Program-made: the position numbers and the translations under genes
In this document: positions 1 through 5,717 of the stretch, one piece after another
Position numbering within the stretch: the stretch's first letter is position 1
Layout: the number at the start of each line of letters is the position of its first letter
Source of the DNA: SURF-24 sp964537965
GTDB taxonomy: Bacteria > Bacteroidota > Ignavibacteria > Ignavibacteriales > SURF-24
Direction: 5' to 3'
Length of the DNA stretch: 6,985 nt
Assembly: GCA_964537965.1 (NCBI GenBank)
Contig: CAZIDB010000238.1
Location: 1-6,985, forward strand
Notes under the pieces: model-generated
The model's database searches: none
The model's input: only the letters and a program-made list of their open reading frames with translations
What the model was told of the DNA's origin: nothing

Positions 1-473
1 GATACATCGTTTATTATTGTGTAACCAAAAACATATTTAAGCGCTTCTTCTTTAGAAACATTTTTTGCTGTCTTTCCAATAACAACCGCAAGTTCAACTT
101 CATAGTCAACTCTGTTTGTAACCGAAGTTGAAAAAAGTATATTATCATAAGGACCTGTAATTGAAGAATTGAATTTTGTAAACACCAAAGGATGTTTCGG
201 TAATTCCATTTTTGATTCGGAAGCATGATCAATATAGTTTAATCCGATTGCTACAATTTTGCCGGGCATTCGTAAGGGAGCATCAAGCTCTTCATTTTTA
301 AATGGAATGAATTCTTTATGTGCGGAAAGTTTTGTCTTTAATTCAACTAAAGAATTTTCTTCGTCGGCAGTAAACTCTTCAAGTGATTTATTTATTCCAA
401 GACTTTCTAACAGTACATAGCCGTTATCAATAATTACTGCGGCGCCTTTATTCTTAATAACTCCAAGCTTCAT
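1..473 (-). CDS. Fumarylacetoacetate hydrolase (FAH) family protein, N-terminal 157 residues, runs off window
   Basis: FAH-family enzymes are cytosolic, Mg/Mn-dependent and hydrolyse C-C bonds of 2,4-diketo acids (or isomerise/decarboxylate related acids). The visible part has a short variable N-terminal domain (about residues 1-65), then the core: GKIVAIGLNYIDHASE at 71-86 (H83 is the likely active-site histidine), P..P.VF.K..SSI.GP at 92-108, and VDYEVELAVVIGK at 122-134, where E125 and E127 are the expected metal ligands. YTIINDV at 151-157 supplies the third ligand, D156. The rest (family members are usually about 280 residues) lies beyond position 1. The ATG at 473 overlaps the upstream TGA by 4 nt (ATGA), and AAGGA (485-481) is spaced 7 nt before it, so the start is well supported. 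As the last visible gene of the sugar-acid operon it plausibly does the final cleavage, like 2,4-diketo-3-deoxy-L-fuconate hydrolase. The family is firm; the substrate is inferred. Confidence 0.93.
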   Translation of the reverse strand, partial: MKLGVIKNKGAAVIIDNGYVLLESLGINKSLEEFTADEENSLVELKTKLSAHKEFIPFKNEELDAPLRMPGKIVAIGLNYIDHASESKMELPKHPLVFTKFNSSITGPYDNILFSTSVTNRVDYEVELAVVIGKTAKNVSKEEALKYVFGYTIINDV

Positions 474-1558
474 TTATGATTCCTTATAAAATTTAAATTT
501 ACTTTTGCGAATACTTTGTTGTGCCCGTTATCTTTAATTTCGATTCCATCTTTTACTTCAGTAATTGATTTTACTTTTCCAAAGCCGGAAGGAATTTTTA
601 CAGCGCCGAACAAATATGGAATTTCAAGAACTTTATCCGGAGCTAATTCAATATAAGTTTTAAAACCCTGTTCGTTCAAATAATTCTTTTCAGTTGAAGC
701 TTTATGCCCAAGGTGAAAGAAACTTGCTGTTTCTTCAATACCAATTACATTTTTATGTCGTGATGAGAAAGGAGAATAATATCTTCCGCCATTGCTAAGC
801 CAAATTACAGTATTGGGCAAAACATTTCTGTCCTTAATTGCAAACCATAACCAGCCTTTTGATGGACAACTTACTGCAGACCAGCCGAATGGAATATCTT
901 TTTTAGATATCACCATATAAAGGTCCTCGTGATTCTTATCGAAAGGATAAATTGAAACATCAGCTATTTTATTATCTGATAATTGAACATTAGCAAGATT
1001 AGAAAACTGCTGCGGATATTTAAGCACTGATCTTCCTTTAGATGAATCAGGTTCAACTATAAAAGGAGGAGTGCCGGCAAATTCAAAATCTGAAAAGCTT
1101 ATGAAGCAGCTATCCGGTATCTTCAGCATTGCATGATGACCAACAGGAATTTTTTCCTTGCCCCCTTTAAAAATATGTTTCTGATATACTACAGATTCAT
1201 TTTCGTTAATGCTTATTTCCTTAATCAGTTCAGCCCCGGAAATTTTTTTTGAGAGTTTTAATTTCAGGGATGATTTGGTTACTTCAATCTCATTCCATTT
1301 ATCGTTGGCAGAAGTACCATGATCTCTGGATTCCTCTTTAAATATATCGCTTGCACCAAACGGAGCGCAGAAGAAATCACCTCTGAGATATTTAAGGATA
1401 GGTGGAATTGACGGATCAAGATCTTCATTTGTCCACGGTGCTATGTGCATCGGTTCAATTATTTCTTTCTCAAAGAAAAAACGAACCGGAAAAAGATGTC
1501 CGCATTCTTCAAGAACCCCAACTTCAACACTTTGGTTTTTAATGAGTAATGTTTTCAT
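470..1558 (-). CDS. Conserved protein, probable galactose-mutarotase-like (aldose 1-epimerase-like) fold
   Basis: A 362-residue protein without signal peptide or membrane segment, hence cytosolic. I do not recognise a characterised member. The pattern resembles the galactose mutarotase-like beta-sandwich superfamily: an N-terminal strand pair followed by RGDFFCAPFG at 59-68, HGTSAN at 80-85, GHHAMLKIP at 140-148, and a late IGIEE at 272-276. The histidines H80, H141/H142 and an acidic residue around E275/E276 are placed as mutarotases place their sugar-binding histidines and catalytic base. The C-terminal 70 residues look like beta-strands (GFKTYIELAPDKVLEIPYL at 298-316). The ATG at 1558 overlaps the MBL stop by 4 nt and has no clear Shine-Dalgarno, so translation is probably coupled. 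The gene's own TGA overlaps the FAH start. In this operon it could interconvert anomers of the sugar substrate or act on a lactone or sugar acid. The fold call is moderate; the activity is inference. Confidence 0.75.
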   Translation of the reverse strand: MKTLLIKNQSVEVGVLEECGHLFPVRFFFEKEIIEPMHIAPWTNEDLDPSIPPILKYLRGDFFCAPFGASDIFKEESRDHGTSANDKWNEIEVTKSSLKLKLSKKISGAELIKEISINENESVVYQKHIFKGGKEKIPVGHHAMLKIPDSCFISFSDFEFAGTPPFIVEPDSSKGRSVLKYPQQFSNLANVQLSDNKIADVSIYPFDKNHEDLYMVISKKDIPFGWSAVSCPSKGWLWFAIKDRNVLPNTVIWLSNGGRYYSPFSSRHKNVIGIEETASFFHLGHKASTEKNYLNEQGFKTYIELAPDKVLEIPYLFGAVKIPSGFGKVKSITEVKDGIEIKDNGHNKVFAKVNLNFIRNHK

Positions 1559-2603
1559 GTTCTATAAAAATTATTGTTTTCTTTTTGTAGTATTCCATCT
1601 TCAATTAACTCGTTAAGCTGCACCTGAAGCATTGCATAACCTCTGAACTCAAGAGCTTTGTTCATTCGTCTGCAAACATCTTTCCAGATTTCGTGGAATT
1701 CATTTCCTTTAACCTCCTGTATTACTGTTTTCTCAAATTCCTTAAGAAACATATCAGTATTGGTAATTGCTTTTAATGCGTTTTGCTTATCAAGCGGATG
1801 ATGATGCGCTGCAAAGATACGGTTGACTTTTCCTTTATCTATTAATCTTCTCATTTTTATCAGGCTATTTGAAAATCCTCTTGCAGTTTGAAATCCATGA
1901 AAGAAGGGAGCAGCTAATGCCATAAGGATATCACCTGTGAAAAGATCACCGGTTACATTATTCAGAAATCCAACCTCTTCAAGTTTATGTCCGGGCAGTG
2001 CAATAGTTTCAAGTTCAATATTTTTATCAGGACGAAAAGTTGTTCCGTTTGTAATTACTGCATCTACATTAACAGGACCGTCCATCAATCCAAGAATTTC
2101 ATCTCTTTGTTCTTTTGAATCAGGCAGGTGTTCTGAAGGAATACAGAATTCCTGATAGTGCGTTTCCATATTCTCTATCCAGGCAATAGCCCCGGCAGAA
2201 AAGAATTGTGCGCCTGTTAATTCTTTTACAGCAACATTACAACCTATATGATCTGCATGGACATGAGTTATTAGCACATTACNNNNNNNNNNNNNNNNNN
2301 NNNNNNNNNNNNNNNNNNNNNNNNNNNNNNNNNNNNNNNNNNNNNNNNNNNNNNNNNNNNNNNNNNNNNNNNNNNNNNNNNNACAGCAACATTACAACCT
2401 ATATGATCTGCATGGACATGAGTTATTAGCACATTACGGATATTGCCGGTTTCGTTGCATAATGAAAGAATCTGGTCCCGCATACTTTTAATTCCGGTAT
2501 CAATCAGAATTGAATATTCACTTCCACGCAGTGCGTAAACATTTAGCGGAACACCGGGCATCAGTTCAAGAGTTGTATAAAAAATATTTTTGTCAAGGTG
2601 CAT
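1555..2603 (-). CDS. Metallo-beta-lactamase-fold hydrolase with C-terminal winged-helix-like tail; split by an assembly gap
   Basis: Collapsing the duplicated 55 nt and the N run (155 nt removed) gives one 297-residue protein; as assembled, the two halves lie in different frames. The MBL dinuclear-metal motif HVHADH is at 62-67 (H62, H64, D66, H67). Further ligands are H154 in LPGH, D173 in TGDIL and a histidine in AAHHHP (214-218), so the full set is present and a hydrolase is expected. Residues about 240-297 form a helical tail ending in LNELIEDGIL, resembling the winged-helix tail of LACTB2-like proteins. The start is the ATG at 2603, 1 nt after the dehydratase TGA, with GGAG (2614-2611) spaced 7 nt before it. 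An in-frame ATG at 2636 would overlap the dehydratase and is less likely. In context it may open a sugar lactone or hydrolyse a thioester or ester; the substrate is unknown. The stop overlaps the next start (ATGA). Confidence 0.9.
2228..2437. repeat. Two identical 55-nt copies flanking the gap (2228-2282 and 2383-2437), assembly overlap
   Basis: The copies are identical base for base and abut the N run exactly on each side. Each encodes, on the minus strand, the residues around HVHADHIGCNVA of the MBL protein. An exact 55-nt overlap at contig ends is what a de Bruijn assembler with k=55 leaves behind. Merging the copies gives an uninterrupted 297-codon reading frame of normal family length. 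I therefore read this as an artefact and not a biological duplication. Confidence 0.92.
2283..2382. other. Scaffold gap of exactly 100 N
   Basis: A run of exactly 100 N, the conventional placeholder for a gap of unknown size. It falls inside the MBL-fold gene immediately after the HxHxDH motif. Both edges carry the same 55-nt sequence, so the two contigs actually overlap. The real distance is probably minus 55, meaning no bases are missing. Confidence 0.97.
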
Positions 2604-2604
2604 A

Positions 2605-3837
2605 TCAGAACTCCATTTCAATGGTAGGATCAGCATAATTCTTTTCAGGCATTATGGTGTACCAGTCAGGTCTGCCCGGATCACGATCGTATTTATAACC
2701 GCCAAGCTCTTTGAACAATTCCGAGTACTGTTTCAGCTTATCATAATCAAGTTCTACTCCCAGTCCGGGTGAAGAGGGAAGTTTAATTTTACCGTCAACA
2801 TATTTAAACTTTCCCCCTTTAATAATATCATCCGTAACGTGATGATAGTGGGCATCGGCAGCAAATCCGAGATTTGGCAATGCAGCACCAAGGTGAAGCA
2901 TTGTTGCTAACTGAATTCCAAGCTCACCGGAAGAGTGAACGCTTGCTCCAAGCTGGAAAGTCTCAAGCACTTGTCCTGCTTTATAAGCCTGACGCAAGCC
3001 GCCCCATATTGTTGTATCAAGTAAAATTACATCAACTGCTTCTGTTCTTATATTTGAAGCAAGCTGCTCGAAATTTATAACTACAGTATTTGTTGAAGTT
3101 GGAATATTAACAAATTGTCTTACGCGTCTCATTCCTTCCAGACCAAAAGTTGGATCCTCAAAATAATCGTTGTTCAAATGCTCAATAGCTTTTCCAACTT
3201 TAATTGATTCTTCAACGCTCCACACGCTGTTAGGATCTAAACGAAGCGAAGCATCCGGAAAAGCATCTGCAAGCGCTTTATAAACTTCGATATCATGATC
3301 TGGATGAAAAACTCCTCCCTTTAATTTATGAGTCTTGAATCCGTATTTGTTTGTTAAGTCTTTAGCATGATTTACCATTTGGTCTGCAGAAGATTCACCA
3401 CCCAATCCTGTTTTTTTATCTTTATAACGATAGAACAGATAACTTGCAAAAGGAATTGCTTCCCGCACAGAACCGCCTAATAAATCGCAGGCTCTTATTC
3501 CAAGAAACTTTCCTGCTAAATCCATACATGCAAACTCAATTGCAGCGTGAATCTGGTTCCTGCTATTATAAATTGATGCGACAGGATTATTTATTTTCCA
3601 TTTCAACTGTTCAAGTTGAAGAGGATCATGACCAACTAAATAGCTCTTCAACGATTTGATAGTATTTTCTGCGGATTCGCCTCCGCCACCCATTTCGCCA
3701 AGACCAACTAAACCATTATCTGCAATAACTTCTACTATTGTTCTTACAAATCTTCCCCAATGAATTCCGTTAGCATGTCTTATTGGCGCTTCGAGAGGAA
3801 CTGTAACTGTTGTAGCTTTAATATCAACTATTTTCAT
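2605..3837 (-). CDS. Enolase-superfamily sugar-acid dehydratase, glucarate dehydratase-like subgroup
   Basis: A 410-residue cytosolic enzyme expected to abstract the alpha proton of an aldarate or aldonate and eliminate water, giving a 2-keto-3-deoxy acid. It has an N-terminal capping domain (about 1-130) and a modified TIM barrel. Glucarate-dehydratase-type catalytic residues are visible: KLK at 171-173, D201 and N203 in RLDPN, E227 in FEDP, N250 in STN, D274 in LLDTTIWGG, and H301 in HSSGE. Thus the Mg ligands D201/E227/N250, the K173 base and the H301-D274 dyad are intact. The spacings match what I recall for E. coli GlucD. E305 and the segment HANGIHWGRF (21-30) differ from classical GlucD, so the substrate may differ. 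The ATG at 3837 has AGGAG 5 nt upstream, overlapping the SDR stop; the intergenic distance is 2 nt. Subgroup membership is confident; glucarate as substrate is not. Confidence 0.92.
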   Translation of the reverse strand: MKIVDIKATTVTVPLEAPIRHANGIHWGRFVRTIVEVIADNGLVGLGEMGGGGESAENTIKSLKSYLVGHDPLQLEQLKWKINNPVASIYNSRNQIHAAIEFACMDLAGKFLGIRACDLLGGSVREAIPFASYLFYRYKDKKTGLGGESSADQMVNHAKDLTNKYGFKTHKLKGGVFHPDHDIEVYKALADAFPDASLRLDPNSVWSVEESIKVGKAIEHLNNDYFEDPTFGLEGMRRVRQFVNIPTSTNTVVINFEQLASNIRTEAVDVILLDTTIWGGLRQAYKAGQVLETFQLGASVHSSGELGIQLATMLHLGAALPNLGFAADAHYHHVTDDIIKGGKFKYVDGKIKLPSSPGLGVELDYDKLKQYSELFKELGGYKYDRDPGRPDWYTIMPEKNYADPTIEMEF

Positions 3838-3839
3838 TT

Positions 3840-3847
3840 TTACTCCT
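3840..3847 (-). promoter_or_regulatory. Shine-Dalgarno for the dehydratase, fused to the SDR stop codon
   Basis: On the minus strand AGGAG (3847-3843) runs straight into the SDR stop TAA (3842-3840), and the dehydratase ATG begins 2 nt later at 3837. The SD-to-start spacing is 5 nt. This fixes the dehydratase start and suggests termination-reinitiation coupling of the first two genes. Confidence 0.75.
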
Positions 3848-4640
3848 GGGATGTTTTTGGTTCACCGCCAATCGGAAGAAGTAATCCTCCATCAACTAAA
3901 TAACAAGAACCTGTAACGAAAGATGCTCTGTCTGAAGCAAGAAAGGCGACTACTTCAGCGATTTCTTCCGGCTGGGCAATCCTGCCGATGGGATGCATGT
4001 TCTTACAATTTTCATAAACAGATTCTGGATCAGGATCGAGAGCGGCAGCGTATTTTAACATTGGCGTCTCTACAGTACCGGGAGCCACACAATTAACTCT
4101 GATGCCATCATGTGCAAAATCAATTGCCATACTTTTGGTTAAACCAATAAGAGCATGTTTGGAAGTTGTGTAAGCAGCAACTCCTCTTTGCGTTGCAAAT
4201 GCCTGAACGGATGTCATATTAACAATGCTGCCTTTTGTTTTTTTAAGTTGGGGAATTGCAAACTTGCAGATATAAAAAACACTTTTAAGATTGATGTTCA
4301 TTACCTCATCCCATTCATTTTCAGGAGTAGATTCTACAGTGCCGTATCTTTGGATGCCTGCATTGTTTGAGACAATATCTAATTTGCCAAATAGTTCAAT
4401 AGCTTTTTTAACGGCTTCTGAACAATTATCAATGTTGGAAACATCAGCCTTGAAAAATTCTGCATTGCCGCCAAGATGTTTTATTTCTTCAACTGCAAGT
4501 GATCCTTCCTGTACGGCTCTGTCAACAATAAGCACTTTACTTCCCCTGGCAGCAAGCAGCTTAGCAACCGCTTTACCAATGCCCATTGCTCCACCAGTAA
4601 CTAAAGCAACCTTGTTTTGAAATTCAGTATTGTTAATCAT
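3840..4640 (-). CDS. NAD-type short-chain dehydrogenase/reductase (SDR), first gene of the catabolic operon
   Basis: A classical SDR of 266 residues (typical length about 250), cytosolic, oxidising a sugar or sugar-acid hydroxyl. Visible motifs: TGGAMGIG at 15-22 (Rossmann glycine motif), D40 at the end of beta-2 in LIVDR (favouring NAD over NADP), DV at 66-67, NNAG at 92-95, and the catalytic tetrad N117, S144, Y157, K161. CVAPGTVETPM at 184-194 and the C-terminal VDGG at 249-252 are standard. The tail LLLPIGGEPKTSQE is slightly longer than usual. The ATG at 4640 is the only good start before the glycine motif; the SD is weak (CAGG about 4 nt upstream). It leads the five-gene operon, so it probably carries out the entry oxidation (sugar to lactone) or the 4-oxidation of a 2-keto-3-deoxy acid as in the L-fuconate pathway. 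The window cannot decide between these. Confidence 0.95.
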   Translation of the reverse strand: MINNTEFQNKVALVTGGAMGIGKAVAKLLAARGSKVLIVDRAVQEGSLAVEEIKHLGGNAEFFKADVSNIDNCSEAVKKAIELFGKLDIVSNNAGIQRYGTVESTPENEWDEVMNINLKSVFYICKFAIPQLKKTKGSIVNMTSVQAFATQRGVAAYTTSKHALIGLTKSMAIDFAHDGIRVNCVAPGTVETPMLKYAAALDPDPESVYENCKNMHPIGRIAQPEEIAEVVAFLASDRASFVTGSCYLVDGGLLLPIGGEPKTSQE

Positions 4641-4687
4641 ATTGCCTGATCATTTTGTTAGTAAAAAAACTAAATCAGATTTATGAA

Positions 4688-4697
4688 CAAGTACTTG
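4688..4697. other. Perfect 10-bp palindrome in the operon leader
   Basis: CAAGTACTTG is self-complementary with no spacer and lies about 40-50 nt upstream of the SDR start, inside the expected 5' leader of the minus-strand operon. It could be a second, weaker regulator site. A palindrome this short can also occur by chance, and it does not match the 4796-4818 element. Confidence 0.3.
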
Positions 4698-4741
4698 ATA
4701 ACTTCTATTAGGATTTTATGATGCTTTCAATATAAAGCTAT

Positions 4742-4769
4742 AAAATATTTTTGAGATTCCTCTTGACAA
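4742..4769 (-). promoter_or_regulatory. Candidate promoter of the minus-strand operon
   Basis: On the minus strand TTGTCA (4769-4764), one mismatch from TTGACA, is followed after 16 nt by TATTTT (4747-4742) as a weak -10. Slightly downstream, TAGCTTTA (4740-4733) resembles the Bacteroidota TAnnTTTG element, which would be an alternative -10 for that type of sigma factor. Either gives a leader of about 90 nt before the SDR start. The hexamers are weak, so the assignment is tentative. Confidence 0.4.
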
Positions 4770-4791
4770 TAAAATTTTTACAACTTATGTT
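4763..4791 (+). promoter_or_regulatory. Sigma-70-like promoter of the GntR gene
   Basis: A perfect -35 TTGACA (4763-4768), 17-nt spacer and TATGTT (4786-4791, 4 of 6 to TATAAT) predict a start near 4797-4800 and a leader of about 80 nt. The palindromic operator begins 4 nt after the -10, a classic position for autorepression. The -35 overlaps, on the opposite strand, the candidate -35 of the divergent operon. Confidence 0.6.
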
Positions 4792-4795
4792 AGCC

Positions 4796-4818
4796 ATGTC
4801 CATATGTATGGACATATG
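4796..4818. promoter_or_regulatory. Nested palindromic operator, probable binding site of the divergent GntR repressor
   Basis: Two palindromes overlap here. The first has arms ATGTCCATA (4796-4804) and TATGGACAT (4807-4815), 9 nt each, perfect, with a TG spacer. The second has arms CATATGT (4801-4807) and ACATATG (4812-4818) around ATGG. The centre of the second, GTATGGAC (4806-4813), fits the GT-N4-AC operator core described for the HutC subfamily (GTMTAKAC) at all but one position. The site covers the predicted start of the GntR transcript, as expected for an autoregulated repressor. The palindrome is seen directly; the protein-site pairing is inferred. Confidence 0.7.
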
Positions 4819-4877
4819 ACGGTGATAAAATAAGCAATAAAATTTAAAATGTACAATTATAATTTTTTAGTCGGGCC

Positions 4878-5615
4878 ATGGTATTAAAAATTAATCATCA
4901 AAGTGCAATTCCTCTTCACATTCAGGTTGAAAGAATGCTGAGGGAAATGATTGAGATGCCTGAATACAGCAAAGGAAAATTTTTACCGAACGAAGTTGAA
5001 CTTGCAAAAAGATTAGGCATTTCAAGAAATACTGTAAGACATGCCACAAACCATCTTGTATACGAAGGACTTCTGATAAGAAAAAAAGGGATAGGGACAA
5101 GAGTATCAAACAACAATAATGTGGTTACAAGACTTGATAACTGGCATAGTTTTACACAGGAAATGAATCAAAAGGGAATTGCATTCAAGACTTATGAAAT
5201 TGATGTGAATGTAATTGAACCAAGTGAGGATGTGGCAAAGTTCTTTTCGATATCCTCAGAAAAAAAAGTGATATGTATGGAAAGGTTACGCGGACTTGAT
5301 GAAGGTCCTATTGTTTACTTCATTTCATATTTCCATCCAAGGGTAGGTTTAACAGGTAAAGAGGATTTTAGTAAACCACTATATAAAATGCTTGAAGAAG
5401 AGTATGCAACTGTGGCAGCTACTTCAAGAGAAGAGATAAGCGCTAAGCTTGCCGATAAAAATATAGCAGGCAAACTAAAAGTAAAAGTTGGTTCGCCAAT
5501 TCTTAAAAGAAAAAGATTTGTACTTGATCCCGGCGGCAGACCGGTTGAATATAATGTCGGTTATTATAATGCAGAACACTTTACCTATTCAATCGAAATT
5601 CATAATGGAAAATAG
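4878..5615 (+). CDS. GntR-family transcriptional regulator, HutC subfamily (UTRA effector domain)
   Basis: A 245-residue DNA-binding repressor or activator, expected to act as a dimer. The N-terminal winged helix-turn-helix spans about 8-78: the family opening INHQSAIPLHIQVERMLREMI, LPNEVELAKRLGISRNTVRHA at 36-56 as the helix-turn-helix, and the wing GLLIRKKGIGTRV at 64-76. Residues about 90-240 are a UTRA ligand-binding domain of chorismate-lyase-like fold, with features such as ICMERLRGLDEGPIVYFISY and the late LKRKRFVLDPGGRPVEYNVGYY. Such domains bind sugar phosphates, sugar acids or amino-acid derivatives, so the ligand is probably an intermediate of the adjacent pathway. The ATG at 4878 places the wHTH correctly; no strong Shine-Dalgarno is visible. 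It is divergent from the catabolic operon and upstream of a sugar-binding protein gene, so it probably controls both. Confidence 0.95.
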   Translation: MVLKINHQSAIPLHIQVERMLREMIEMPEYSKGKFLPNEVELAKRLGISRNTVRHATNHLVYEGLLIRKKGIGTRVSNNNNVVTRLDNWHSFTQEMNQKGIAFKTYEIDVNVIEPSEDVAKFFSISSEKKVICMERLRGLDEGPIVYFISYFHPRVGLTGKEDFSKPLYKMLEEEYATVAATSREEISAKLADKNIAGKLKVKVGSPILKRKRFVLDPGGRPVEYNVGYYNAEHFTYSIEIHNGK

Positions 5616-5717
5616 TTGACATAAAAGAGATAATACTAAGATGTAGACCGATAAAAATATTCTGATTCCGTTGTGCTTGCTCAATAAAAAACTAAAGTAC
5701 TAACTAATTCAGGACAA

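Noticed and set aside
2257..2264. ATGGACAT, identical to an operator half-site, also at 2412-2419
   Set aside because: It encodes the HVH residues of the MBL metal motif, lacks the second arm, and the second occurrence is only the assembly duplicate.
1555..2636. Two separate MBL genes or a duplicated metal-binding motif
   Set aside because: The second HVHADH copy lies wholly inside the 55-nt contig overlap; merging the copies gives one normal-length gene.
2604..2636. Upstream ATG at 2636 as the MBL start
   Set aside because: It would overlap the dehydratase by 32 nt, whereas the ATG at 2603 has GGAG at good spacing and begins right after the dehydratase stop.
2605..3837. L-fuconate dehydratase as the name for the enolase-superfamily gene
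   Set aside because: The KLK motif, STN and HSSGE pattern and the E/N metal-ligand set point to the glucarate dehydratase subgroup; pathway similarity alone is not enough.
4291..4620. 109-residue open frame on the plus strand
   Set aside because: It is the antisense shadow of the SDR gene, low-complexity Ser/Ala/Leu composition, no recognisable motif.
5616..5717. Promoter or terminator between the regulator and the binding-protein gene
   Set aside because: TTGACA at 5616 has no -10 at normal spacing (only TAAGAT after 15 nt), and no stem-loop followed by a T-run is visible.
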